Positions 41,969 to 54,252 of a DNA stretch of 64,000 nucleotides are shown here, in pieces. Each line of letters opens with the position of its first letter. The stretch's first letter is position 1. Both the position numbers and the translations under genes were made by a program. The notes beneath the pieces were generated by a model. It ran no database searches. It saw only the letters and a program-made list of their open reading frames with translations, and was not told the DNA's origin. Source of the stretch: Kofleriaceae bacterium (GTDB lineage: Bacteria; Myxococcota_A; Polyangia; Haliangiales; Haliangiaceae); the NCBI GenBank assembly GCA_020633495.1, contig JACKDR010000001.1, positions 1-64,000 on the forward strand, read 5' to 3'.

Positions 41969-43557
41969 TCAGAACTTGGCGGTGACCGACAGGTTGAACA
42001 GCAGGTAGCTGGAGGTGTACGTGCCCGCGTTCATCGGGCTCTCGAACGGCGTGCCGGCGTTGAGCGGCTGGACCGGGTCGGGGCCGGTGCGCTGGTCCGG
42101 CGGCAGCTCGCTGCCGTCGGCGGCACAGCCCATGCCGGGCTGCGGGTTGCAGTCGGTGCCGACGTCGCGGGTGCCCTCGTGGACGTAGCCGCCGCCGAGG
42201 TGGAAGGTCAGCTTGGGCAGGACGTACGACACGCCGGCGGCGACGGTCTGGCGGGCCGCGCCGTCGAGGTCGAGGCGCTGCCAGCCGTCCTTGGCCATCG
42301 CGGTGTCCATCGCCACGCCGCCCGACAGCGCCAGCGCGTTGCCGCCCATCGGCACCGACCAGCCGCCGCCGAGGCGGACCGAGATGACGTCCTTGGCGCC
42401 GTGCTGGATGTCGGTGGCGTTGAGCGGGATCGTGCCGAGCGCCGCGCCGTCGACGACGACGTGGTGGTCGGACACCGCGCTCCACCGCTCCCAGGCGACG
42501 TCGAGCTCGACGTCGCCGCGCTCGCCGCCGGCGCCGTCGTCGAAGATGTAGCGCCCGCCGAGCGTGGTCACCATCGGCAGGCCGATGTCGATGCACGCCG
42601 ACAGCGCGTCGGCGGTGCCGCCGGGCGCGCACTTGGCCATCGAGTCGTCGGGCGGCAGCACGACCACCGGCATGCCGCCGATCGCCAGGCTGTCGCTGGC
42701 GACCGAGGTGCCGGTGCCCTTGCCGTGGACGTTGACCTGCGAGTCGAAGTTGAGGCCGACCTCGACGTGGTCGATCGGCCGGGCCAGGACGCCGACGCCG
42801 AACGCCGGCACGAAGTTGTCCTTGGCGTCGATCGTGAAGACCGCGTCGTTGCCGGTCCACTCGGGGTTGTTGCTGGTGCCCCAGACGTAGGTCTTGCCCT
42901 GGACCTGGCCCAGGCCCCACGACAGCCGGACGCCGACGTCGAGCTTGTCGTTGACGCGGTAGCCGGCGCCGATCGACGGCAGCACGACCGCGGCCGACTG
43001 GGTCACGGTGTCGTAGCGGCCCGGCGGTGGCGGCACGTCGGGATCGTCGAGGACGTAGTCGGAGCCGATGTCGCGCTCGGGGTACGCGGTCGGCGCGATC
43101 AGCCCGAAGCCGAAGCGCAGGCCGTCGATGCCGAGGCCGAGGCCGCTCGACACCGCGATCATCGGCACCGCCTGGTACGGGCCGATGCCGATCGCCGGCC
43201 GGGCGTCGTCGTTGTTGACCGTGGCGTAGGCCTGGCCGGCCCACGGGATGTCCTCGTTGGGGACGGCGTCGTAGGTGCCGCGCCGGGTGTACTCGAGCGA
43301 GTAGTTGACCAGGTTGGCGCCGACGAAGATCACCGTGCCGCTGTCGGCGTCGGCGAGGCCGGCCGGGTTGGTGCCGATCGCCGTCGGGTCGTCCGACTTG
43401 GCGACGTACGCGCCGGCGCGACTCTGGGCGGTGGGCCCGATGCCGGGAAGGTAGAGCCCGCCGGCGTGGGCGGGGGCTGGCGCCGCCACGGTGGCCAGCG
43501 AGGCCAGGGCGACGAGCGACAGCACCGAAAGGATGGACCGAGACCGGGACCCCACGA

Positions 43558-43561
<4 letters not shown>
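41969..43561 (-). CDS. FadL/OmpP1/TodX-family outer-membrane transport protein
   Basis: 530 residues. The signal peptide MIVGSRSRSILSVLSLVALA ends at APAHAGG. The mature N-terminus GGLYLPGIGPTAQSRAGAYV and DDPTAIGTNPAGLA match the hatch start of FadL proteins, which follow with a 14-strand barrel. The last residues are NLSVTAKF, ending in Phe. FadL proteins move long-chain fatty acids or other hydrophobic compounds across the outer membrane. The start ATG overlaps the mnmG stop (ATGA), so it is translated from the mnmG transcript. Confidence 0.87.
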
Positions 43562-45515
<1,954 letters not shown>

Positions 45516-45527
45516 CGCGGCGGCTCG

Positions 45528-46238
45528 CTACTCGGCGTAGCGGTCGCGGCACGCGGCGTCGCCGTGCGCGTACTGCGGCGCGAACTGGTAGACCTCGAGG
45601 GTCAGCTCGAGCTGGAGGTCCTCGGGGTGGACGAAGTCGGGGGCGCGGCCGGTGTCCCAGACCACGCCCTTGACCTTGGTCGAGCCGCACGGGTCGTGCA
45701 GGCCGCGCGTGTACTGCGCCAGCGACGCCTTGTAGGCGTCGAAGTCGTCCTCGTCGCAGACCCCGCCGCCGCTGCCGCAGTCGAAGGCGTAGGTGTCGTA
45801 CCAGCTCTGGGTCGCGGCCCCGTATTCGGAGATCGTGATCTTGGCCGAGAAGCCGCCCTGCTGGTGGGCGCGCAGCGTCACCGGGTGCTTGCCCGGCTTG
45901 AGGTCGACGTAGAAGCAGTCGGTGGCGCGCTCGTCGCTCTTGTAGAGGACCCAGTCGTCGAGCTTGACCCACAGCGCGTGCTCGGACGGGCCGACCCGGA
46001 TCTCGAAGCGCTTGACGCCGTCGAGCTCGGGGACGCCGGCGCCGCCGTCGGCCGGGGCCCGCGGGTCGCGGCACTGGCAGGCCTGGTCGGTGCACAGCGG
46101 CCCCGACAGGGCGCCGATCGTGACCGGCTCGGGGGTCGGCTGGATGTCGACCTGGGTCAGCTGGGACGAGCCGCCGCCGCAGGCCGCGACGGCGGCGGTG
46201 GACAGGACGAACGTGAGCGAGGCGACGAGGGCACGCAC
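45528..46238 (-). CDS. Lipoprotein of unknown function
   Basis: 236 residues from a GTG at 46238. VRALVASLTFVLSTAAVAAC ends in the lipobox VAAC followed by GGGSS. The mature part holds about eight further Cys (CTDQACQCRD, CGSGGGVCDED) and a beta-sandwich-like middle (FEIRVGPSEHALWVKLDDWV, DLKPGKHPVTLRAHQQGGFS). The latter resembles PEGA-type or carbohydrate-binding beta domains. No clear family. It is first in a minus-strand set with mnmG (12-bp gap) and fadL. Confidence 0.7.
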   Translation of the reverse strand: MRALVASLTFVLSTAAVAACGGGSSQLTQVDIQPTPEPVTIGALSGPLCTDQACQCRDPRAPADGGAGVPELDGVKRFEIRVGPSEHALWVKLDDWVLYKSDERATDCFYVDLKPGKHPVTLRAHQQGGFSAKITISEYGAATQSWYDTYAFDCGSGGGVCDEDDFDAYKASLAQYTRGLHDPCGSTKVKGVVWDTGRAPDFVHPEDLQLELTLEVYQFAPQYAHGDAACRDRYAE

Positions 46239-46392
46239 TCCGCGAGAGTAGCCCGGCGGCGGCCGGCCGGGGCGGTCGGCGGCGCGCGCGGCCCGGGTGA
46301 TCGCGACCGGGCCGGACCGGGCAACCCCCCGGGGCGGGGCCGGGTCCATGCGTTGACCCCTCGCCCCCCGCGGTGTAAGCAGTCTCGAGATC
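46239..46392 (+). promoter_or_regulatory. Divergent interval with a candidate promoter for bamD
   Basis: TTGACC at 46353-46358 and TGTAAG/TAAGCA at about 46374-46381 are spaced 15-17 bp. The resulting transcript would start only a few bases before the bamD ATG at 46393, leaving almost no leader. The upstream half is GC-rich with GGGCCGG words and shows no clear signal for the divergent lipoprotein. Confidence 0.3.
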
Positions 46393-47259
<867 letters not shown>

Positions 47260-47260
47260 C

Positions 47261-47277
47261 CCCGGCGAATTGCCGGG
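47261..47277 (+). repeat. Small hairpin between bamD and the TPR gene
   Basis: CCCGGC-GAATT-GCCGGG, a 6-bp stem with a 5-nt loop right after the bamD stop and 31 bp before the next ATG. It is too weak to end transcription alone. Confidence 0.35.
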
Positions 47278-47308
47278 TTATGATGGCTCCGACGACCAAC
47301 GAGGGGCC

Positions 47309-48067
47309 ATGACGGATCGTCTCGAACAGCTCATCACGCTGGGGCGCGAGCACTACAACGCGCGGGAGTACGACCGCGCCGAGAAGTATCTCGCCGAAGT
47401 GGTGGAGATGCGTCCGACGTTCCCCGACATCTTCAACATGCTCGGGGTCATCTACCACGCGCAGGGACGGTTCGGAGAGGCGGAGGAGGCGTTCGAGAAC
47501 GCGCTCCGCATCAACCCGAACTACACCGAGGCCGCGCTCAACCTCTCGGTCACGTACAACGACCGCGGCAAGTACGACAAGGCGCGCGAGGTCTACGCCC
47601 GCGTCATGTCGACCAGCTACGACCAGCCGCGCAGCCTCGATCCGTTCGCGCGCGGCAAGATCGCCAACATGCACGCCGACCTCGGCGAGGTCTACAGCGG
47701 CTTCGGGCTCAACGACGAGGCCGTGCGCGAGTACTCGCGCGCCCTCGACCTGTGCCCCGACTTCGTCGACCTGCGGGTCCGGCTCGGCAACGTCTACCGC
47801 GACATGGGCCTGTTCAACGCCGCGATCTCGGAGCTCGAGCACGCCAAGCGGATCAAGCCCGAGTACCTGCCGGCGCGGATCAACCTGGGCATGACGCTGT
47901 TCTCGCTGGGCCGCCGCGACGACGCGATCCGCGAGTGGACCGAGGTGCTGGTCCAGGATCCCGGCAACAAGAACGCGCGCCTGTACCTCAAGATGGTGCA
48001 GGACGAGCACGTCCACGCCGGCAGCGCGCTGGCCAAGTCCGAGCCCGAGCCCGAGCCCGCCGAGTAG
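47309..48067 (+). CDS. Cytoplasmic TPR-repeat protein
   Basis: 252 residues from the ATG at 47309. About five TPR units cover residues 5-225: HYNAREYDRAEKYLAEVVEM, VIYHAQGRFGEAEEAFENAL, GEVYSGFGLNDEAVREYSRA and so on. There is no signal peptide. The tail is Glu/Pro-rich (SEPEPEPAE). It is a protein-interaction scaffold of unknown partner. Being downstream of bamD does not by itself place it in the Bam pathway, since it looks cytoplasmic. Confidence 0.85.
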   Translation: MTDRLEQLITLGREHYNAREYDRAEKYLAEVVEMRPTFPDIFNMLGVIYHAQGRFGEAEEAFENALRINPNYTEAALNLSVTYNDRGKYDKAREVYARVMSTSYDQPRSLDPFARGKIANMHADLGEVYSGFGLNDEAVREYSRALDLCPDFVDLRVRLGNVYRDMGLFNAAISELEHAKRIKPEYLPARINLGMTLFSLGRRDDAIREWTEVLVQDPGNKNARLYLKMVQDEHVHAGSALAKSEPEPEPAE

Positions 48068-48069
48068 CC

Positions 48070-48085
48070 GGCGCGGCGCCGCGCC
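48070..48085. terminator. 16-bp perfect palindrome between convergent genes
   Basis: GGCGCGGCGCCGCGCC lies two bases after the TPR stop and 46 bp from the convergent SecD-head stop. Self-complementary over its full length, it could help end transcription from both sides. There is no T-run. Confidence 0.35.
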
Positions 48086-48131
48086 GCGCCGCTCAGAGCT
48101 CGCCTCGCGCGGACGCTCGGCTCCAGCCCGC

Positions 48132-49282
48132 TCAGGCCGCCGGGCGCGGGCCCGACGCGCGCCGGCGTCGCCGGTCCAGCACCACCGCGACGGTGGCGGC
48201 CAGCGCCGCCGCCACCGCGGCCAGCGACAGGCGCAGCGCCCACCGCGGTCCGGGCGACGGCCCGATCGCGCGGATGTCGCGGGCGTGCAGCCCCGGCGGC
48301 AACGCCACCGGGCGCGCCAGCGCCGCGGCCAGCGCCGCGGCGTCGGCTTGCTGCGCGTCGGGCGAGCCGGTCCCCATCGAGATCACCGCGCGGCCGCCGG
48401 GGATGCGGCTCAGGATCACCGGCGCCGAGGTCACCGCGCCGTCGACGACGATCGCCAGCTTGTCGCCGACGTGCGCGGCGGTGACGTCGCCGAACCGGCG
48501 CCCGCCGTCGGAGGTGAACGTGAGCTCCACCTGGGGCCGCATCGACGGGTCGTCCCAGATGACCTGGGCCGAGGCGACGTCGGTCGAGGTCAGGTAGGTC
48601 TCGCCGAGCACGTAGCTGCGCACCGACGCCGGGGTGCCGTCGCGGGACGGGCGCTGCTCGTAGGCGATCGTGCGGCCGGCGGCGGGGCGCGTCCCCGGCT
48701 CGGCGGCCTGCAGCGTCGCGACCGCGGCGACGATCGCGGCGCGGCTCGGCGCCTCGAGGTAGTAGTCGATGCGCGGCGCGTCGTCGGCGTCGCGCCAGGT
48801 GTCGATCGCGGCGTCGGCGACCCCGGTGCGGCGCGCCGCCTCGTAGAGCGCGCGCGCCTCCGGGGTGTCGGCGACGACGGCGCGGAGCTCGAGGACGCCG
48901 CCGACGGTGAGCTCGCGGGCCAGCGCCGGCGCCTCGGCGGCGTCGGCGCCCAGCACGACCACCTCGACGGCGAGGCCGGCGGCGTCCACCGGCCCCGGCG
49001 CGAGGTGGACGCGGACTCGCGCGGCGCGAGCCGCCGTCGCCACGCCGCCTCGAGGTCGGCCCAGGTGCCGGCGCCGGTGCCGTCCTCCGCCGAGAGGTCG
49101 ACGACGATCGCGACCCGCGGCACGCCGTCGATGCCGAGCGCCCAGCGCTCGAGCGGCGGGCCGACCGCGGTCAGCGCGACCACGCCGATCGTCACCGCCG
49201 CGGCGGCGGTGGCCGCGGCCACGACGACCGCGAGGTTCGCGCCGGCGGCGCCCGGCGCGGCGTGCGGGCCGCGGCGCGTCAC
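48132..49282 (-). pseudogene. Free-standing SecD P1-head-like membrane protein, interrupted by one frameshift
   Basis: It starts with a GTG at 49282 that shares GTGA with the stop of the upstream ChaN-like gene. The N-terminal TM helix (ANLAVVVAAATAAAAVTIGV) is in one frame to about 49030. The rest, from ARVRVHLAPGPVDAAG, is in another. The C-terminal half contains the SecD first-periplasmic-domain signature: LTFTSDGGRRFGDVTAAHVG, LAIVVDGAVTSAPVI and GGRAVISMG. One final TM helix (LRLSLAAVAAALAATVAVVL) follows. The six-helix SecD core is absent, so this is not the Sec component itself. The length is 1151 nt, one base short of a codon multiple; the break is at about 49025-49040. Function unknown. 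Confidence 0.75.
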
Positions 49283-50397
49283 TCGGCGGCGTGGGGCTCG
49301 ACCGGCATCGTCATGACGAACAGGTAGTCGTTCATCGCCTCGCCGATGGCCTCGGCGACGTTGCCCTCGCCGTCGTCGATGATCGGCCGCACCGACACCA
49401 CCGGCGTGACGCCGCGCCGGCTGACCCGGCGGACGATCGCCGAGTCGTGGCAGTGGCCGTTGCCGGCGAGGATGACCATCGCCCGATCGTCGGCGGCCGA
49501 GACCCACGCGGCCGCGGTGCTCGCCATGGTCTCGTCCCACAGCACCTGGACCGTGTAGACCGCGTCGGCCGACGGCATCGGCGGCGCGGCGCCTGGCGCG
49601 GGCGCGGGCGGATCGGCGGGGGCCGCGGCGCCGTCGGGCGCGGCGCCGTCGGGCGCGGCCGCGTCGTGCGGCGCCGGCGCCGGCGCAGGCTCGCCGCCGG
49701 CGTCATCGGCGTCGGCGTCGGCGGCGTCATCGGCGGCGTCGGGCGGCGCGGCGTGGGTCGACGAGTGCGCGTCGGCGCCGCCCATCGCGCTCATGACGCC
49801 GTCGAACCAGCGCCGGTGCTGGGCGTCGTCGAGGACCAGCTCGGGGACCTGCGCCCGCTCCTCGGCGGTGAGCGCGGCGAGGCCCTCGCGGACGACCTTC
49901 TTGGTCAGCTCGCGCGGCGCGTTGAGCGCGACCAGCGCGGCGCGGTGCGCGACCGCGCGGGTGAGGATCGGCTGGTACAGCTTCCAGTCGTAGCCCCAGC
50001 GGTCCTCCCAGCCGACCCGCGACAGCAGCGCGGCCTCGTCGATGCGCCCGGCGGCGAAGTCGTCGAGCACGCCCTGGTAGGGCCGCTGCACCATCTCCAT
50101 GCCGACGCCGAACCCCACGGTGCGCCGCGACGACAGGTGGTCGACGACCTGGAGCTGGACCCAGTGGTGGTGCGGGTTGGGGTGCTCCTCGCCGACGCAC
50201 ACCACCCGGGCCGCGTCGAGCGCGGCCCAGAACTGGTCCTCGTCGACCGCCTTGCCGGTGCGGCCGTCGACGATCGCGTACGGCAGCACGGCGGCCTCGA
50301 CGCCGCGCGGGGCGCCGTCCGGTCGGGAGGTGGCGTAGTGACCGCCGCAGCCCGCGACCAGCGCGAGGGGAACGGCAGCGATGGCGATCGAGCGCAT
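49279..50397 (-). CDS. ChaN-like haem-binding lipoprotein (COG3016) with an acidic/Pro insertion
   Basis: 372 residues from the ATG at 50397. The signal peptide MRSIAIAAVPLALVAGC carries a lipobox. The ChaN core shows VVCVGEEHPNPHHHWVQLQV and GFGVGMEMVQRPYQGVLDDF, then the C-terminal AMVILAGNGHCHDSAIVRR. In Campylobacter ChaN binds haem, and the fold is related to TIKI/TraB peptidases. An insertion at about residues 215-275 (DDAADADADDAGG, then Pro/Ala/Asp repeats) breaks the core and is not typical. Its stop overlaps the next gene (SecD-head) by GTGA. Confidence 0.82.
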   Translation of the reverse strand: MRSIAIAAVPLALVAGCGGHYATSRPDGAPRGVEAAVLPYAIVDGRTGKAVDEDQFWAALDAARVVCVGEEHPNPHHHWVQLQVVDHLSSRRTVGFGVGMEMVQRPYQGVLDDFAAGRIDEAALLSRVGWEDRWGYDWKLYQPILTRAVAHRAALVALNAPRELTKKVVREGLAALTAEERAQVPELVLDDAQHRRWFDGVMSAMGGADAHSSTHAAPPDAADDAADADADDAGGEPAPAPAPHDAAAPDGAAPDGAAAPADPPAPAPGAAPPMPSADAVYTVQVLWDETMASTAAAWVSAADDRAMVILAGNGHCHDSAIVRRVSRRGVTPVVSVRPIIDDGEGNVAEAIGEAMNDYLFVMTMPVEPHAAE

Positions 50398-50485
50398 GGG
50401 GAGTCCTCGTCGAGCCCGGCGGCCCACTGTAGCACGCGGCCGGCGGCGCTTCCGCGGCGATGCGGCGCCGTGCCAGAGTCCCCCG

Positions 50486-51559
50486 GTGTCGTCGCCGCTG
50501 CCGTTCCTGACCGCGTCGCTGCCGGGCACCGGCGGCGTCCTACGCACCCACCCCGAGGACTTCGTCGTCGACGAGCTCGCGGCCTACCCCGCCGCCGGCA
50601 CCGGCGACCACGTCCTGGTCCACGTCGAGAAGCGCGACCTCACCACCGCCGGGGCGGCCGACGCGCTGGCCCGCGCGCTCGGCGTCGACGGCCGCGACGT
50701 CGGCTGGGCTGGCCTCAAGGATCGTCGCGCCGTGACCCGGCAGTGGCTGTCGCTGCCGCCGCCGGTCAGCCCCGAGGCGGCGCTGGCGGTCGAGATCGAC
50801 GGCCTGCGGGTGCTGGCCGCCGCCCGCCACCCGCACAAGCTCCGCACCGGCCACCTGCGCGGCAACCGGTTCGTGCTGCGGGTCCGCGGCGTCGGCCCGG
50901 ACGCCCTCGATCGCGCGCGCGCCATCCTGGCCGCGCTGGCCGCCGCGCCCGGCGCCCCGGCCTGGTACGGCGAGCAGCGGTTCGGCGCCCGCGGCGACAA
51001 CGTGTCGCGCGGCCTGGCCCTGCTGCGCGGCGAGCGCCTGCCCGGCCGGGTGCCGCCCAAGCTCAGACGTCTGCTGATCTCGTCGGTGCAGTCGTCGCTG
51101 TTCAACGCGTGGCTGCGGGCCCGCCTCGACGACGGCCTGTACGCCCGGGTCATCGCCGGCGACGTCCTCGAGAAGCGCGCGTCGGGCGGCGTCTTCGTCA
51201 CTGACGACCCGGCGGTCGACCAGGCCCGCGCCGACGCCGACGAGGTCGTCGTCACCGGCCCGATGTTCGGCCCCAAGATGAAGGCGCCGGCCCCGGCCAG
51301 CGAGGCGGCGGCGCGCGAGGCCGCCGTGCTCGCCGCCGCCGGCGTCGACGCCGCGCTGTTCGCCGCCGCCGGCAAGCTGGCGCTCGGCACCCGGCGCGCG
51401 CTCGGCGTCCCGGTCGCCGACGCCGCGGCCCGGGCGGTCGACGACGACGGCCCCGACGTGATCGAGGTCAGCTTCACCCTGCCCGCCGGGGCCTACGCCA
51501 CCGCGGTGATGCGGGAGATCACCAAGGCCGCGGAGGGCCCCGCCGACGATCCGAGCTAG
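50486..51559 (+). CDS. truD: tRNA pseudouridine(13) synthase TruD
   Basis: 357 residues from a GTG (VSSPLPFLTASLPGTGGVLR). Signature motifs: HPEDFVVDELAAY near the start, the catalytic-Asp loop GWAGLKDRRAVTRQW, GHLRGNRFVLRVRG, and YGEQRFGARGDNV. The protein is complete through PGPMFGPKM-type and C-terminal motifs. It isomerises U13 in tRNA-Glu. The exbB gene starts 12 bp downstream, so truD probably leads a transcript with exbB, exbD and tonB. Confidence 0.93.
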   Translation: MSSPLPFLTASLPGTGGVLRTHPEDFVVDELAAYPAAGTGDHVLVHVEKRDLTTAGAADALARALGVDGRDVGWAGLKDRRAVTRQWLSLPPPVSPEAALAVEIDGLRVLAAARHPHKLRTGHLRGNRFVLRVRGVGPDALDRARAILAALAAAPGAPAWYGEQRFGARGDNVSRGLALLRGERLPGRVPPKLRRLLISSVQSSLFNAWLRARLDDGLYARVIAGDVLEKRASGGVFVTDDPAVDQARADADEVVVTGPMFGPKMKAPAPASEAAAREAAVLAAAGVDAALFAAAGKLALGTRRALGVPVADAAARAVDDDGPDVIEVSFTLPAGAYATAVMREITKAAEGPADDPS

Positions 51560-51571
51560 ACTGCGAGCCCG

Positions 51572-52240
51572 ATGGAACTGGTCTCGCTGTTTCGCGACTT
51601 CGCCCTGCTGGGCGCCGGCTGGGTGCTGTGGCTGCTGGTCGGCCTGTCGGTGATCTCGATCGGCGTGATGATCGACCGCTGGCTGTGGTTCCGCGCCCGC
51701 GACGCCGACACCGCCACGTTCACCCGCGAGCTGCGCCACGCCTGGCGCGGCGGCGAGGTCGACGGCTTCGTCGAGCGCCGCCGCCACACCACGTCGATCC
51801 CGGAGGCGGTCGCGCTGGCCGGCGTCGCCGAGCGCGGCCACGGCCCCGAGGCCACCGCCGAGGCGATGCACGCCGAGCGCGCGCGCTGGAAGAAGGACGC
51901 CGAGAAGAACCTGATCGTCCTGGGCACGCTGGGCAACAACGTCCCGTTCGTCGGCCTGTTCGGCACCGTCCTGGGCATCATCAAGTCGTTCGAGACCCTC
52001 AAGACCGACGCCGCCGGCAGCGAGGGCCAGGTCATGACCGACCTCGCCGAGGCGCTGGTCGCGACCGCGGTCGGCCTGCTCGTCGCGATCCCGGCGGTCG
52101 TCGCCTACAACTACTTCCAGCGCCGGCTCAAGGTCGCGCTCGGCGGCGCCGACGAGTGCGCCCACGTCGTCCTCGGCCTGGTCCACGGCGACGCCCACGC
52201 CGCCGGCGACCGCGCCGCCACGGCCGCCGAGGCCCCCTGA
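51572..52240 (+). CDS. TolQ/ExbB/MotA-family proton-channel protein
   Basis: 222 residues. Three TM helices: about 10-35 (FALLGAGWVLWLLVGLSVIS), about 110-135 (IVLGTLGNNVPFVGLFGTVL) and about 155-180 (EALVATAVGLLVAIPAVVAY). The segment GTLGNNVPFVGLFGTVLGII and the last helix are the conserved core. It forms the proton-conducting part of a Ton or Tol complex in the inner membrane. It overlaps exbD downstream (TGATG). A TonB-like gene follows, so an Exb rather than a Tol system is favoured. Confidence 0.92.
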   Translation: MELVSLFRDFALLGAGWVLWLLVGLSVISIGVMIDRWLWFRARDADTATFTRELRHAWRGGEVDGFVERRRHTTSIPEAVALAGVAERGHGPEATAEAMHAERARWKKDAEKNLIVLGTLGNNVPFVGLFGTVLGIIKSFETLKTDAAGSEGQVMTDLAEALVATAVGLLVAIPAVVAYNYFQRRLKVALGGADECAHVVLGLVHGDAHAAGDRAATAAEAP

Positions 52241-52671
52241 TGGCCGGCGGCAGCCTCTACGACGGCGACGAGGACGACGCCATCACCGGCATCAACGTCA
52301 CCCCGCTGGTCGACGTCGTGCTGGTGCTGCTGGTGATCTTCATGGTCACGGCGCGGCTGATCGTCGGCCGCGGCGTCGACGTGTCGCGGCCCAAGGCGGC
52401 GACCGGCGGCCAGGTGTCGAGCAACATCCTGGTGTCGGTCGACAAGGACGGCGTGCTGTACGTCAACGGCGACGCCCAGCCCGACGCCGCCAGCGCGACC
52501 GCGCGTATCAAGGTGCTGCTCGAGACCTCGCCCGACGCCAAGGCGATCATCGACGGCGACGCCGCGGCCGCGTACGGCGGGGTCATGCGGGCGATCGACG
52601 TCGTCACCGCCGCCGGCATCGAGAAGATCGCCCTGGCCAACGCGCCGCTGCCCGCGGGGACGGCGCCGTGA
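52240..52671 (+). CDS. ExbD/TolR-family protein
   Basis: 143 residues. A single TM helix starts with the functional Asp: TGINVTPLVDVVLVLLVIFM, where the D of PLVDVV is the proton-path residue. The periplasmic domain holds VSVDKDGVLYVNGDAQP and ends in IEKIALANAPLP. It pairs with the preceding ExbB. The ATG overlaps the exbB stop by one base. Confidence 0.93.
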   Translation: MAGGSLYDGDEDDAITGINVTPLVDVVLVLLVIFMVTARLIVGRGVDVSRPKAATGGQVSSNILVSVDKDGVLYVNGDAQPDAASATARIKVLLETSPDAKAIIDGDAAAAYGGVMRAIDVVTAAGIEKIALANAPLPAGTAP

Positions 52672-52716
52672 CCAGGCCGGCTGGCCGACGCGGGCGGTGT
52701 CCCGCATGCTGATCGG

Positions 52717-53543
52717 ATGACGTCCGCCGAGCGCCTGTGGATCACCGTGCTCGGCAGCCTCGCCGTGCACGCGCTGGTCGGGCTCGGCATGGACTACGCC
52801 GGCGGCGAGCCGCCGAAGCCGACCACGCCGCGCCTCGAGCTGGTCGACATCGAGCCGCCGCCGGCCCCGCCGGCGGTGCCGCCACCGCCACCGCCGCCGG
52901 CGCCGGAGCCCGCGGCCGAGCCGACGCCACCGCCGCCGGAGCCGACGCCGGCCCCGCCGCCGCCGCCGCGGACGGCGCGCACGACGACGCGGACCACGAC
53001 GACACCGCCGCCGCCGTCGTCGTCGGAGCCGCCGCCGCCGACCGGCCCGGTCGATCCCGCGGCCGGCGGCGCGCCGGTCCTGCGCCTCGACAACCTGACG
53101 CCGGGCGGCGACGGCCGCCGGTCGCGGTCGGCAAGCGTCCGGCGCAGCGGGTCGGCCGCGGCGGCACCGGCACCGGCGCGGGCACCGGCACCGGCGCGGG
53201 CACCGCCGCCGGGCAGGCGCCGCCGCCGGCCCAGCCGGCGTCCATCGCGACCATCAAGACCCGCGCGAAGCCGCGCGGCGGCCAGGACTACATCAACCTG
53301 CGCCAGGACTACCCCGAGGAGGCGCGGCAGCTCGGCATCGCCGGCCAGATCAAGGTGCGCCTGGTCATCGACGCCACCGGCACGGTCACGCAGCGCAAGC
53401 TGCTGACCCGCCTCGGCCACGGCCTCGACGAGCTGGCGATGCGCTACGCGGCGCGGCTGACGTTCGAGCCGGCGCGCGACAGCGACGATCGGGCGGTCGC
53501 GTCGGTGGAGGTGTGGACCTTCACCTTCACGCTGCCCGACTGA
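52717..53543 (+). pseudogene. TonB energy transducer, interrupted by one frameshift
   Basis: N-terminal frame: MTSAERLWITVLGSLAVHAL gives the TM anchor, followed by a long Pro-rich spacer (PPPPPPPAPEP-type, about residues 45-110) to LRLDNLTPGGDG. From about 53112-53118 the sensible protein continues in another frame (AVGKRPAQRVGRGG, Gly/Thr linker, IATIKTRAKPRGGQDYI) and ends in a TonB C-terminal domain: PEEARQLGIAGQIKVRLVID and MRYAARLTFEPARD. The length is 827 nt, one base short of a codon multiple. With ExbB and ExbD it would drive TonB-dependent uptake; no receptor gene is in the window. Indel error is the likeliest cause. Confidence 0.85.
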
Positions 53544-53583
53544 CGGAGCGGGCGCCGCCGCGGCGGCACGCCGCCGGCCGGCC

Positions 53584-54252
53584 TCAGCCGCGGCTGCGCA
53601 GGCCGCTGAAGACGGCGTCGACCAGCGTCGTCGGCGTGATCGACTCGAGGTAGGCCTGCTCCTCGGGCGTCATCGGGCCCTCGTGGTCGAGCAGGCGGAC
53701 CAGGCGCACCATGGTCTCGACGTCGAGCTCGGAGTCGCCGCTCGACCGGCTCGGGCTGCGATCGAGATCGACGTTGAGCAGCGCGGCCATCGCCTGGCAC
53801 TCGGGCGCGGGCATCGCGCCGAACGCGCGGTGCAGGCTGTCGGCGACGTCGACGTCGCTGCGCAGGGCGCGGAACAGCTTGACCACCTGCTCGGCGGGGA
53901 CGTCGAAGACCTGGCGCTGACCGGGCGTCACCCGGTTGGAGTCGGCGGCGACGCGCATCGAGTTGACGACCGTGCCCCAGACCTGGGTCACCGGCGCCAG
54001 CGCGGCGTAGCGGATGTCGTCGAAGTAGGCGGTCGCGCCCCGGAAGCGGCGGGTGACCTCGTCACGCCCCTCGGCGGGGACGCGCGCCATGACGTCGCCG
54101 GGCGACGTCCCGTTGTCGAGGCCGGTCTCGGCCAGCTGCAGCCGCAGCACCCAGTACAGCGCCTCGGCGGTGTTGCCGTCGCGCGCGGCCCACCGGTCGA
54201 GTCCGGCGACGATCCCCTGGCGCAGCAGCTCGGACGTGTCGATCCCGTGCAT
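53584..54252 (-). CDS. Cytoplasmic helical protein of unknown function
   Basis: 222 residues from the ATG at 54252, with AAGGGAAG upstream. There is no signal peptide. It is helical and acidic throughout (MHGIDTSELLRQGIVAGLDR, LYWVLRLQLAETGLDNGTSP, TPEEQAYLESITPTTLVDAV). No motif or family is recognised. It is convergent with tonB and divergent from the TSP3 outer-membrane gene. Confidence 0.7.
   Translation of the reverse strand: MHGIDTSELLRQGIVAGLDRWAARDGNTAEALYWVLRLQLAETGLDNGTSPGDVMARVPAEGRDEVTRRFRGATAYFDDIRYAALAPVTQVWGTVVNSMRVAADSNRVTPGQRQVFDVPAEQVVKLFRALRSDVDVADSLHRAFGAMPAPECQAMAALLNVDLDRSPSRSSGDSELDVETMVRLVRLLDHEGPMTPEEQAYLESITPTTLVDAVFSGLRSRG

Noticed and set aside
48132..49282. Calling the gene secD.
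   Set aside because: Only the periplasmic head signature is present, between two TM helices; the SecD membrane core is absent.
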